Assembly: GCA_946803715.1 (NCBI GenBank)
Contig: CAMPET010000077.1
Coordinates: 113,086-138,483, forward strand
From: Beroe ovata
Lineage: Eukaryota; Ctenophora; Nuda; Beroida; Beroidae
Direction: 5' to 3'
Length of the DNA stretch: 25,398 nt
Each line of letters begins with the position of its first letter. Position 1 is the first letter of the stretch. Made by a program: the position numbers and the translations under genes. Under the pieces are notes generated by a model, which did no database searches, had not been told where the DNA came from, and worked only from the letters and a program-made list of their open reading frames with translations. This document shows, piece after piece, positions 11,051-22,846 of the stretch.

Positions 11051-11099
11051 CGTGTTTCCGCTGATATATTTCGGGTTAATCTATACTAGTCGACATGGA

Positions 11100-11303
11100 A
11101 TGACGGCAATACCCCCCCACACACAGCCCGATGTTGCTCTAGCTATTCCTGCGTGCGGCATGGGTCCCAGACGACGACTACAGATCAGCTCACAAACTCC
11201 CCCTCCTACCCTCACAACAGCAGCAGCAACAACTGATCTTGTGCCGTGTATCATAGAGATCAGACACAAGGAATACTCCTACTCTACCCGTATCATCATA
11301 TCA
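11100..11303 (+). CDS. Candidate first coding exon of an unrecognised plus-strand gene
   Basis: An open frame of 68 codons starts at an ATG (MTAIPPHTQPDVALAIPACG) and ends exactly at a consensus donor (TCA|gtgagt). The middle is Arg, Pro and Thr/Ala-rich (RRR, TPPPTLTT, AAATT) and the end is more structured (IIEIRHKEYSYSTR). Composition is richer in GC and less random than the surrounding DNA. I do not recognise the family. The next plausible acceptor, at 11575, would bring a stop within a few codons, so the model cannot be completed. It could be a short separate gene or chance. Confidence 0.3.
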
Positions 11304-12003
11304 GTGAGTTGTGGGCGGTGTTGTTGCTATATAGGTGTTGCTATGGGGTGTTGCTATGCGGTGATGTTAAATATATCAGGCTATTTGAGATAAGTATTTG
11401 AGATAACAAACTCTTGCTTTCGCCCTAAAACTTGGGTGTATTTATTATAAGGTCACTTCTGTCAAAACAACTGGTGAGGCTGTCTTGAACTATACAGAGA
11501 GTTGAGGGAGTAGTAATCCAGAGAGCATTCCATTTCCATGTTTAATGTTTATTATTGTTGCCTGTTGGTGTAGAAAGGAGACGGTTAGACAAGCACAGTG
11601 AACACTCATTATAAACCTACCACCCGTTTTCATATGGTCCTTGACCACGGTGGTCGCCAGAATTACATGCCAAATATGTCAAGTATTGTGATGCATATAT
11701 ATATTGAGTGAGGAACGTTCATTCCTGCATGTCGAGGACCGGGAGAGCAGGACACTTCCGGGAAAAAGAGAGGACCGCGCTATAGTGAGAGAACGGTTGA
11801 GTTGGACACACTAGAATGGTGATGGTTGATCCACGCTGGAGTGCTATACAGAGAGCCCATTATGGATATCCATTATGACATGTCCATTCTTGACATTAAT
11901 TGGCCACTTAGTAGTAAATAACCGGGCCTATTCACACACTGACAGCCCCCGTATTGTAAGTATCTGGTTGCATTCCGGTGCTTGACCAGTGGAATGTTTC
12001 CAG

Positions 12004-12115
12004 CCAATCACGGTGCCGTACAGTGATCACATGACTCCATACTGCGCTGTCATTGGTCACATTTGACGTATGTGTGGGATTAGTATATAATAGTAGACCC
12101 CCTCTCACTCACACA
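12004..12115 (+). promoter_or_regulatory. TATA/CCAAT core promoter of the DOK/IRS-like gene
   Basis: Seen: CCAAT at 12004-12008, an inverted CCAAT (ATTGG) at 12052-12056, a CRE-like TGACGTA at 12064-12070, and TATATAA at 12084-12090. Spacing fits a classical RNA polymerase II promoter with a start site near 12115. The predicted 5' leader of about 220 bases runs to the ATG at 12335. No start site is directly visible, so the position is inferred from the TATA box. Confidence 0.6.
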
Positions 12116-12334
12116 CAAACTGTGTAAACACGGAAGCCTACTCGTCATTTGTTCAGGTTATTCACGGCATATCTGAGCCAGTGATTTGTTGTGAGGATTA
12201 TTAGTGTGTGTACACATCGCTCTGTCTAGAATTCCGCGTCGTCTAAATATGTATTGTCACTGTTTGATGTAGAGATCGGTTATTTTGACTGTTTATCTCA
12301 CCTAGTTTTGTAGTTAATAAACGAGGTTTTGGCG

Positions 12335-15300
12335 ATGATGAGAATTGCGGGGAGACGGGGTTCATTCCTTGTTAGGAAACCTTCAATTTGGGTAAGTTCA
12401 TGTCTCCTGAGCAGTTCATTCCTATCGCATAATTGAAGCCTGTAGATTCTGCTTCAGAAATTGCCACAGAGTGACAAAGTCGCATCTGTTCAGTCGCACC
12501 TCATTACAAAGTTGCAGGTTATCTCAATTAGTGTTCCCTCTCCTCTTGGCTGGTATCCGAACACACCCAATTAGTGTTTCCGAACACAATACCCCAATAC
12601 CCTCTACCCCTTCTTCCTTAGAGCATCACATTACAAACACATCGGGAATTATAATCGTGATATGGGGAATAATGATGACCCACACACCTGTATATCAGAC
12701 TGATAAAACTGGACAGATGTTCCTTGCACTGTCATAACTTTCTCTGTATGTGGGTTGTTTATCAATAAAACACAAGTGTTTGTCTTTTTCCATGAGGATT
12801 TACGTCCCAGTTTTCACAAGACGCGGTTTCACGCTCTACAAACATATCCCATCTGACAAGGTTGGATTTGATCCATGTTCACAATTTCACTGAAAAACTG
12901 ACACTGTGCTCTGGAAGTGAAAACTGGCACTGTGACATTTTACTGTTCTCATGTGACTGTGAAATTTGTCTCACTTGATTTGCGACACAACGGTCTCAAG
13001 TCTTAAGTCGATAGCAAGAAGCTGTACTCTGATAATCGTGACTACTGCAATTCCGAAAAAAGAATTCTACCAAAAACTGCCAAACTTCCGACAGTCCATA
13101 TCAGCTCTGATCTGAATCCAATTATCGAATTTTGCTGCCCATGCCCAAATACGGATATATGCCCATATTTGGATACCCAATCTGAAGTGTGATGCCACTG
13201 TGGCACGTTTGCTGAGATAGTATGGAAAAAGAGTCAGATTACCCTGCTGATATAATTTGATCAGTATAAAGTCTGGCGTACAACTTGCTTGTTTTGTATT
13301 CGAGTCCTTGTGATTCTTTCCACGCTATTCAGGGTTCTGTCAGGGTTCCCCTAAAACTGCGTTAACCTCTGCTAATGATACATGTATCAATTCTGTGGTT
13401 TTCAGGTTTTCCTCCACGTTTCTTATTTCCAGTACTGAAACAATGATCCATATGTGTTGTAACTTGCAACCCTAGATGTCATTCAGATGATTAAGTGTTG
13501 TATGTCAGGCTGAGCCATTTAAATATGCAACAACACACTCTAATGTCACATTTCCTGTTATCGTTTGATGCCTAGGTTTTGATAGACTGGGACTCACTGC
13601 CTGCCCTAATAAGTCTCGGTTCGGTTCTCTTGTCATAGCAAGCTGACAAGGCACGGATTTGACATGTCTAGAGGAAGTGTTTAGCACCTACACTGTTATA
13701 GATAACACACATTGTAGTCAGTTGTGTCAAGATATCATATTGTTGTGTCAAGATGAAATATTGTAGTAGATATGGTGTCAAGGAGCAGGTCTCTGAAAGC
13801 TCTTTCGGTGGACGGGTCCTTTAAACCTGCGTCACAGTTTTATCTTACTTGCTGTGATGAGGTGAAATATAAGGAAGTCACATTACCTCTCTTTCCTTCC
13901 TATAGCCACCTCATGCCTGTGAAATACTCGCTAACAACGCATCACCTAACCACTCAAGCGCAATCAAATACAAAATACACGCTTTTCCCCAAAAATGCTG
14001 GGATCGAGGCATTTTCATCCACTCAAATCAGCTAACACCAACTATCAACTGACAACTAACCCCTCTTCCCCGCAGGATCAAGTGCACGTGGTGAAACAAG
14101 GAGTTCTCAGCATACACCTCGACTCCAGCTCACACAAACTGAAGCGACCCAAGAAGCTGACTAGTCGGTGGACAGTCCTGACTAGATGTGAGAAGACGGG
14201 ACAACATACGCTACACATTTGTAAGAGTGACTCGCCCGATAGTAATGTGAAGGATAGTTTTCCTGTACAGGTGAGAGTCGACTAGGTTTTTCCTGGTTTA
14301 TATTTCGCGCGTAGATAACAGTTTTGTCATACCAAGTTCTTTTTTTCCTCGAGAGTATTCTTTAGATCCAAGTGATTTTTTTTTCTTTTTTGTCCTTTAT
14401 ACAAAGCTTGTGATGGCAGTTTTTATAACCAATGTTCATGTTTGTTTTGTCCCCCCAATGGAGCCTTTTGTAGTCACGTTTCTGCTTTATCAAACTGTCA
14501 TTGATACACGTCACCGACTGTCTCATTCTGACACCACAGACCTGGTGTGTGATCTCATCAGGAAACTCCGAGCTATGTGTATTTTGTCCACCCGAAAGAG
14601 GGGAATTCAATTTTAGTATCAGGAATCAGGATGTAGTGTTACCCAAAATACACCAATACTGTGCTTGTCAATGTCCGATCCCGTCCTACACACACCGACA
14701 CACTAATTTACACGTGGGACACTGGTCTAGGTGTCTCTAGTGATGGGGCCTGCTGGCTCCTGTGTTCACTTTGACAGCCCGTCTGGTAGACTGAGTGTGA
14801 TATTGTGGTTACATTTATCAGTTGGGAATGTGCCAAAATGTGTTTTAAAAAGTCCTGGAACATTCAATCAATTACCAGTGTCATGATTTCTGGAAAGACG
14901 ATGATTTCTATCCCTGAAAAAATGCATCAATATCCGACAAGCAGAGCGTGCATGTTTCTCTGGTATTTTACATGCTCTCTGTGTTTCTGTCCAGCGTTCC
15001 ATAGCACTGTTAGCGTGCAACATAATGTCATCCTTTCTTTTATCTTTTTGTTTTCGATAAGGAAAAATATAATTTTTAACAATTGATGTTTTAATTCTTA
15101 AACTCTAGTTCTTATTAAACAAAACTCAGAAAGTTGACTGCGATCATTTTCAGACCTCGTGGAGCATCAAGAGCGCTCACTGCTTGAAGAGTTCACAACG
15201 AATGGACATCTTCAAAGAGGAAGGTAAGACAGACTCGGTGACCAATGGCAGGGCAGGATCGTGTCCACTATCCAATGAAAATACGAGATCGTGTCACGTG

Positions 15301-17623
15301 GTAGGAGCAGCTCAATGGAGACACCATGACGCAGCAAAACAGCTATTTTAAGGAACAATCAATTACCACACGGCTTATATCAACGTCATACAGTCTGTTG
15401 GTCATGGACTTTAGAAATAGTGAGACTAACTTCTGAAATGAGCAATCTATACACCGGACATGACGTTCGATTGATTGTCAGGATTAGACGATAATTGGAA
15501 ATAGTTATCACTACTGCCAGTGTTAATAGACAGATTACTCTGACAGTTCTGACACCTGACCTCCTGCAGGTTTCATCATCCACATGGGACGGCAGATAGC
15601 ATACATCTCATGTAGTACCCGCTCAGAGGTGAAGAGCTGGATGTGTGCTGTTCTTGAAGGGGTCACCTTAGGTGAGTTCTACCATGGTTACATAGCCGCA
15701 GTAATAGTCAAACTACTAGTCAAACTACTAGTCAGTAATAGTCAAACTACTAGTCAAACACAAGGAAATATCTTGTACCTACCTCTCACTCTGTTTTACA
15801 GGGTTTGAATATCACTGCAAAGTGGGTGAACAAAGGACACTGGGCGTGACTGGGGAGTGTATGCTGGTCATTACACCAGAGTGTATAGCTCTGCTCTGTC
15901 CCCTCACTGGCGCTCCTCTTAGGAAATGGCCCTTCTTCCTTCTTACTCGTGAGTTAAACATGGTAGCAGTCAATATGACAAGATGTCATGAAATTGTCAA
16001 TGTCAAACGTCGTGAAAGTGGAGTGGTTTGATATCTTGTCATGGTCACTGACATCGTCTTGTCCCAGGCTGCAGTGTGCTAGATGACACTCTGACATGGC
16101 AGACAAGTGACAGTGAGCACCCGTTCACGGTGACAGTTAATCAGCATAACGTGTTCACGTTATATAACGTGCTGTGTCGCTATCTAGCGCACACAAACCC
16201 CAGCGTTCAGGTATGAAACAACACCATTGCGTTATTGAGCTGAGTCTTGAATCACAATGGCCGTACTAACCAGACACAATGCCATGTACGCACGTACCCC
16301 TGCTAACCCAGTGCCTATCCCCAGGTTGACATCAGTGTGAGTAAACCTGACCGTCTGTCCCACCTCAAGTCCCGGGCTCCTGCAGAAAACAAGTACACGA
16401 CCCGTGACCCGGCCCCAGCTGCGACCACACCCAAGTCGGTGACAACCCCGACTACAACCACAAGCTGTGGAGTGGAGGGGTTGTGTGACAACCAGCTCTA
16501 TCTTAGTCAGGATGTGTGTTCTGAGGTGAGCTGATGAGAGATGACGTCATTGCGTTATGAGAGTGGTCATACCGTCATTCCATAGTATTAGTAGATGGCA
16601 CTGAAAGTCATCAATTAGTCATTAAATGATGATAATTTATTCCACAGAAAATGACATACGATCTGCTGAGTAGTAACCACAGTGACTACAGCACTGGGGT
16701 CTCATCAGCAGGATCAACCTATGATAGCGATGTGAGTTCTTATCTCCCGTGCTATTTTTAGATCACACACTCGCACCCCGTCTTTCTGCTTTGTGACACC
16801 GCTATTAATAATCAAATTTAATCAATTGGTTTGAAAAATTGTTAATGAGGTTATCAAATCTCTTTGAAGTTCAATATATATCACGTTCCTTCTACAGATA
16901 TACGAGCTGATGGAGAACAGCGGAATTGTCCAGGATTGTATCTACGAGGATATGTCAGCCACGTCGCCCCTCACTGATGACGGGTATCTGACGTCATCAA
17001 GCAGATCCATGACGTCATCTAGTTATCCTCGTCTTCGTATAGTTTCATCTCGGGGAAAAGCAAAGTGCAAGGCTCCGCAGCATCCAGCGCCCTTGTCTGT
17101 GTACATGAACATGGAGAACAGGCAACCTGGAGCCACCACCCAATCTGAACAAACTCGGGAACTCCTAACGTGCGATGCTCCGCAATCGTCACGCGATGAG
17201 GTTGCTACGCGTGATAATACTGTGAGTGGTACTGTACTCACGCGTGAGCACACACGCGACCAATCACGACAATCATCGTCCAGCTCCAGCTCTTCACCAA
17301 CCTCTCGCACTCCGAACTACGAGTACATAGACATTGAGTTCCCACGTCAGGGAGAGTGTACTGACCTAGCCTCCTCCCCGACCCCACCTCAACTCCCTAT
17401 TCGTAACAAGTGTAATCCTCTCCTCATCACCCGATCACCAATCGGTGTAGACTCGTCTATCACAGCAGCCACAGTCTCGCGAGATAAGCTGGCTGAAGGA
17501 CTCAAATCGTATCAAGAACAAGTTCGCCTGCAGAAAGAAATGATGATGAACTTCTCAGCAGCTGTTCTCGATTCAAACTCGTCAGGCAATCCCAACAGGA
17601 CTTTTATGAATTCTACTGTATGA
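12335..17623 (+). CDS. DOK/IRS-like docking protein (PH + IRS-type PTB + YxxM tail), 9 exons
   Basis: Membrane-proximal adaptor expected to act under receptor tyrosine kinases. Exons: 12335-12391, 14076-14270, 15154-15223, 15570-15671, 15802-15948, 16068-16210, 16325-16525, 16648-16731, 16898-17623. All introns are GT-AG and the phases agree, giving 574 residues. The PH domain is about residues 22-140 (opens VVKQGVL, last helix has W131 in KSWMCAV). The IRS-type PTB domain is about 143-238 (core RKWPFFLLTRCSV). The tail has YxxM motifs YELM (335-338), YEDM (349-352) and YMNM (402-405, also a YxN GRB2-type site), NYEYIDI near 474-476, an SH3-type PQLPIR (497-502), a Ser run and a helical C-terminus. 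PH+PTB defines the DOK and IRS families; repeated YxxM, the p85 (PI3-kinase) SH2 site, recalls IRS. DOK1 is about 480 residues. The start rests on MMRIAGRRG, a strong donor (TGG|gtaagt) and the TATA promoter upstream; exon 1 is the least certain part. Confidence 0.85.
15700..15758 (+). repeat. Short tandem repeat in intron 4 of the DOK/IRS-like gene
   Basis: Repeated TAGTCAAACTAC units, with one interruption, fill about half of the 130-base intron 4. Intron 4 is open in the exon frame, but its length is not a multiple of three, so retention would shift the downstream frame. Confidence 0.75.
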
Positions 17624-17960
17624 CAGGGACATACTTCAAGTTTGATTTTTTGAGTATGGAAGCGGTAATTGTTAGCTTTAATCATGCATTTGATTATGTT
17701 TTTCATCTGATGTAGCCACATTGATCTTAGTCTGGTTTAGCTCATATCTTATTTCCTTATCTGCTCTTCATAATTCGAAACAGAAAAGGTGGTCAGACTC
17801 GATAAAATGTGACTTATAGATCTTTACGATCGCGTCTTCTTATTGTTAGTCGTCGGATAAAGTTAAAATTATCCAGTTGATTATCTGTTGATATTTGATT
17901 TTGATCCACTTCGAAGAGCTACAGACATCTTTAATCTGTCTTCAAGTTTGTTGTTGAGTA

Positions 17961-17966
17961 AATAAA
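17961..17966 (+). terminator. Polyadenylation signal AATAAA of the DOK/IRS-like gene
   Basis: A canonical AATAAA lies 338 bases after the TGA at 17621-17623, followed by T-rich DNA. It implies a 3' UTR of about 360 bases. No earlier canonical hexamer was seen on this strand between the stop codon and this site. Confidence 0.55.
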
Positions 17967-18059
17967 TCCGTCACGCATCTGAATTGTTATTGTATGTTGT
18001 AACACAACATGCCTTATCTCGAGTCCTCTACGGAAAGCATTAATTCCCTTCATTTTATG

Positions 18060-18620
18060 AAAGACAACGCGAATCTATCCAACGCGAAACTATCCAACGC
18101 GAATCTTCTGAATGCAATATTTGGATGAATAGAACTGATCTTATTGCGCGCGCTACCGCGGCCGCCTTTTGGTGACTGCGGCGCGTGCCTTGCCTGTCTA
18201 GTGTCTACGCTCACCGCGTCAGAGTGCCCAGCATAAGCAACGCGAACAGCGAACGCGTGTCGCTCAATATAATGTCGATCGATGATACTGACAGACCCTG
18301 TCGAGAATTTTGTACTTTTGCGCGCGGCGCAGTGGCGCATGGCTTATATATTCTCAGAGGCAAGCCGCGGCTTCGCGAATGTTGGAGGCTTGTGCACAGC
18401 GCCACAACACGTGTTGCGCGCGCCCCTTATTTACTCGCCTCTGTGATCGTGATCTGACAGCGCGGGATCACACGAATATAATGTTTATGTTATATTGTTA
18501 TCTGTTGTCGAGCGATGCCAGACGCGACCGCTGATGCAAGCCGCGTCACTGTTTCTTGTGTGCATGTGCGGCGCTCAATTACAATTACGACAGCAGCGGC
18601 CAGGGCCGGCCTAGCGCAGC
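18060..18620. other. CpG-rich block between convergent genes
   Basis: Dense CpG (repeated GCGCGC, CGCGAA, a GCGGCCGC site at 18158-18165, CAACGCGAA) contrasts with CpG-poor AT-rich DNA on both sides. At its left edge is a 15-base tandem repeat, three copies at 18065-18109. At its right edge is CAGGGCCGGCC (18600-18610). There is no long open frame with a recognisable product. It could be a CpG-island promoter of a non-coding transcript or a GC-rich non-autonomous mobile element; no matching terminal inverted repeats were found by eye. Confidence 0.6.
18065..18109. repeat. 15-base tandem repeat, three copies (CAACGCGAA core)
   Basis: Three successive 15-base units share CAACGCGAA and differ by a few bases at the end. 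A related CAACGCGAA recurs at 18239-18247. The repeat marks the left boundary of the CpG-rich block. Confidence 0.8.
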
Positions 18621-18639
18621 CAGAAAATCGGCTATACTA

Positions 18640-19740
18640 TGCAAATTGCAATTTTTTTAGTAGTACGTAGTAACGATGTCATTGCATAGTAACTTAACCA
18701 TTTTAATTTTATCAGATGCTATCTGGCAAAATGGCGCGGGCGAAACAGTGGACAGATAACTTCCAATTCCGGCAATAATGGCGTATTCAATTTCATGCTG
18801 AGGATTGAATCAGATTCAGAAGCATTAATTAAAGAGTGATATCAAATTCAGAACAGAGGCTTGGGAAAGAAAAATCAAAAATTAGTGAAGAGACAACATG
18901 AACAAAAAGTATAACCGAGAGGGCGAGAGTATAATTGATAATACGTAGAACCAAGGACAAGACTTCAGACCCAAGTATATCATTTTCACTTTCTGTTCCA
19001 CAACACTCACTGCACAGTGCCTATGATTAGAATTAGAAACAAGACCTACTCCAACAAATGTGTTACAAATAGCATGGCAGTTTTGAGTTCTTGGTTGTTG
19101 GTGACTTTTTGAAAAACAGAAAGGCGATCGGGAAGGAGAAATGTGAATAGTCTAAACTCAATCTGACATTTTCTTATCTGCTGGCAAATCTATACTATCT
19201 GCCATTTTTGGGGGAAATTTTTCTTACTATCGGAGCTCTGCTATCAGACACATTTGCCAAGGACACAAATCTGAAATAATCACAAAATACATTTTACATT
19301 CCCAAACATATTTTATTACAAAGATTGAAAATTATGTTTAATCACCTATTGACTATCACCTCACAACTCCCTAATGTACCCCTATACTTTCCTTTCCATG
19401 TCAAAAACACAGATTCATTATTATTGTTATTGATACGATGAACCACAATACGTATACACCAGAACATTCAAAGTTGGCCCCTCAAATATCAGGATACATA
19501 GGCAGTAGATTTTCCATGTACAGTATTTACAATTTTCATTCGCATCATCCAAAAACACGTACTAAACGGGATTCAGAAATCGAAGAGCTGAATCCATAAC
19601 ACAAAAAGCACAATTTAGATTATCTTTGCCCACGAGTCGAGTTCACACGACACAGGGATCAGGGATCTCAACCTCGCAGATCCACCCCTACACTCCCCTG
19701 CTCTGTCCCAAATCTGACCACTACTGACCCGAAACACTCC
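18640..19740. other. AT-rich intergenic region
   Basis: No exon, repeat or structured element was recognised between the CpG-rich block and the orphan promoter near 19750. Confidence 0.5.
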
Positions 19741-19876
19741 CCTCCACAGGTGGGCGAGAGAGTGACGTCGTGTAGCGGCCGGTTATAACTCAACTTTAAA
19801 TCGTGGCATTGTCTATCTGGCGTGCACGCTCACTCGAGCGGGCACACCTCTATGGACATTCTCTACCGGCGCCAAC

Positions 19877-19970
19877 ATGGCTGCAACCCCGACATCAGGG
19901 CGCAGCTACGCCCTGTTTCCGCCGGTATTGAAAGAGCTGCACAGACCAACTTGCTATCTGAAATCTATGC
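19877..19970 (+). CDS. Orphan candidate first exon with YY1-like start context
   Basis: GCGCCAACATGGCTGC at 19870-19885 is a good translation-start context and resembles a YY1 element over an initiator ATG. The frame encodes 31 codons (MAATPTSGRS, then YALFPPVLKELHRPTCYLKS, then M) and runs into a possible donor at 19971 that is itself the start of a GT microsatellite. Upstream, 19740-19870 is GC-rich with a CRE (TGACGTC, 19763-19769). No matching downstream exon was found before the convergent gene begins. I do not recognise the protein. It may be a promoter with a short transcript rather than a protein gene. Confidence 0.3.
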
Positions 19971-20394
19971 GTGTGTGTGTGTGTGTGCGGGTATCCTACT
20001 AAACGCACACACGATTTACACCTGTCATGATGACGCAATCATATCTCAGCCGGGAGATAGCAAATTGGACAACAAATCTAAACTTTCATTAAATATATAA
20101 ACTTAAAAACGAGATTCGTGCATACTAAGGTGAAATACAAAAATATCCGGCGTCCCGGCCATTTTCAGACCGCTGATCATAACACACGTATTAAAATACT
20201 CTATTAAAAACGGAAACCAACTATTATTGGAATATTTCTCTTGAAAAAATCAAGGGAATTTCAATGCATTCTCTTTAAAAACAAAAATTTCACTCCATTT
20301 GACGCCCCCTCCATTGTCTAACGTTTTGCAGATTTGTGTCAATTTTTCAGAGATCTGTTTCCGTTGTTTATCGCACGTGACAATCTCAATATTT

Positions 20395-20400
20395 TTTATT
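20395..20400 (-). terminator. Polyadenylation signal (AATAAA on minus) of the CCT-domain gene
   Basis: The plus strand reads TTTATT, which is AATAAA on the minus strand, 83 bases after the TAG at 20485-20483. It implies a very short 3' UTR, typical of compact genes. Confidence 0.5.
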
Positions 20401-20482
20401 ATATAATTTTACAAACAAATTTTTCATCATAATTACCTAAGACAAAATAAAAAGTGGGTTAGCGGTGGCGGATGTCTCGCTG

Positions 20483-22729
20483 CTACGTTTCCAGTCTCGA
20501 GTCTATGGGCGTGGCTACAAGGTCAGGTCGGAAAGTGGGTGGTGGTGTGTCCTGGTCCCCACGAACTATCTGCCTGGTATCCTTCTCGACCTTGGTATTC
20601 TGAGTCCCACACCCACCCATGTAGGGGCTCATGTGGTGCGCCGCGCCGCCGGACATGTGTGGCACTGCAGTGGCGACATGGTGCGCCGCCCCAGCTGTGA
20701 GTGGGTGACCAGTGGCAGTCACAGGCAGGCGCATAGCGTTCAGTTCGGCCTGTGATCGGACAATAGGTGCACCATGGCCCCACCCTGCTGCTATGTGACC
20801 GTTAGGATATAGGGAAGGGGGCATTACCATGTAACTGTTGTGCTGGAGGGCACCTGGTAGCTGGTGATGGCCTGGCATTTGTGGTGGCATCTGGTGCATG
20901 CCGGCTCCCGGTGGCATCATCATGTATTGTGGAGTGGGTTGGGGGTAGAACATCATTCCTCCTTGTTGCCGGAAATAGTTGCTAGTGAAGGGCATCGCTC
21001 CTGATACAGCAACAGGAGGTGATTTGAGCGTGTCCATTCCGTTCATCTGGTGATAGAGTTGGGTTATGACATAATACAATGACATTTAGCCCGAAAAAAT
21101 GAGAAAATAGATCCTATCAACAACTAACCAGTGATTTAGCACTGTTGAAGGCATCAATGGGAATATTGCTGCCTGACTCCGAGAGCTGAGACCTCGTGTC
21201 CAGATCGGGCGAGGTCACGTGATTACCACTATTGGTCACGTGATTATTGTGGTTGTTTGACGAGTGGTTAGCCGTCACGTTTTCTCGAGACAACCTCTGA
21301 CGGACCTCTATGCTCAGGTCTCCGTTGTTGTTGCTACTGCTCGTCTGAAAAAGAAAACAGCTATTACTCAGAGAGTAAGTTTAATACGTTAAGTGATACG
21401 ATAAACATTAGGTCAGAAGCTCTCGAAAATCATGTGATAATCGTCTTTAACTGTGACAACAGCATTAGAATGATTTAGAAACTAACTTATCGCAATAATG
21501 CTATATACCGCTGTACAAAACGCACTTCACAGAACTTCCTATCTCACCTCCATACTAGCAGGTTCGCTGGGGGAATCAGTCTCAACCACTTTATCACTGA
21601 TTTCTATGACGTCATCACTGACCACCTCAGGCTCCTCAGCCTCGTCAACTTCCTCTTGCTGTGCTTTGGCAACGTCACGCTGTTCTTGGACTATCGTATT
21701 CAACTGTGACAGGAAGTCTGCCTTGTTTTCTTCAACAAGATGACCCTCTTTAACCTGGAGCAGGGGAAAGTAGGAATATTTAAGCGGTGGATTGATAATT
21801 ATCATAATGTTGAGTCCGGGAATTCATATTATTCGTACCAGATTTTCAGCGATTTCCTCGGCCTCGTTATCCAAGATACCGAATTGGAACTTGACAATCT
21901 TTCCAATCCGAGTTTGGCTGAGTTCCAACTCTACGTGATGCTCCTCAACGTCAAATGAGCAAAGCGTCAGAACCACTTTCGGGGTTTTTGGAGTCTTGGT
22001 TGGACCCGGCAAGGGTTGTGGCTGAAATAGAGAGTTCATAGCAGTTATAGATCTGGTAGTGATTAGGGCGACGCGCAGGGAACGCGCACATTTGCGCGCG
22101 GAAAGAGGAATTCGTCACAGCAGAAATGACAAAGTCTGCTAGTAGAAAAGATGTTATCCGCGCGCGGGCGCGAGGGTTGCCGTAAAAAACCCAATAACTC
22201 TGACACAACCACTGATCCACAACCTCTGAACAACAAATCCACATTCCACAAGACGACCCCAAGGTTACTGCATGAACATGTGGTCGTGAATGTCACAGTC
22301 GATATGTGGATGATTTTGAGACGCACACACAAGTTCATAGCATAACAACGGAACCAAATTCTAAGTAACAACGGATAGATAAATCGGTTTTTATACAAGG
22401 TGCTATCAATCTCTCATTGAGCTGATCAGTGACCATTATCTACTCCCAATTCGGATTGGTGCACGTCACTGGCTGCCAGGATATGGTAATCACGCGTAAT
22501 GAAGGGATACCTCATATCCTGATCTACCATGGCCTCAAATAACATATTATTATAGGAAAAACACGCGTTTGATCTGTAATTAGAAGAAATCGTGCACATT
22601 ATCACGATTTTTGAATAAATCATACGATTGTGTTCATGAGTAGTACATTGAACATGTACTTATTTATCATGCTTGTTGAACTTATGAGTACACGGGTTCA
22701 GTAGCTTGTTGCGATAACTACAAACAGTA

Positions 22730-22762
<33 letters not shown>

Positions 22763-22805
22763 TGTGTGTGTGTGTNAGTAGCTTGTTGCGATAACTACAA
22801 ACAGT

Positions 22806-22846
<41 letters not shown>

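Noticed and set aside
13772-14035. Alternative first exon in intron 1 of the DOK/IRS-like gene (MVSRSRSLKALSVDG...)
   Set aside because: The only in-phase donor (gag|gtgaaa) is weak and no promoter elements precede it; kept only as a possible alternative start.
17023-17310. 95-codon minus-strand frame opposite the last exon of the DOK/IRS-like gene
   Set aside because: Shadow of the real coding exon.
20465-20783. Open frames on both strands over the last exon of the CCT-domain gene
   Set aside because: Frame shadows of a repetitive Met/Pro/His-rich coding sequence.
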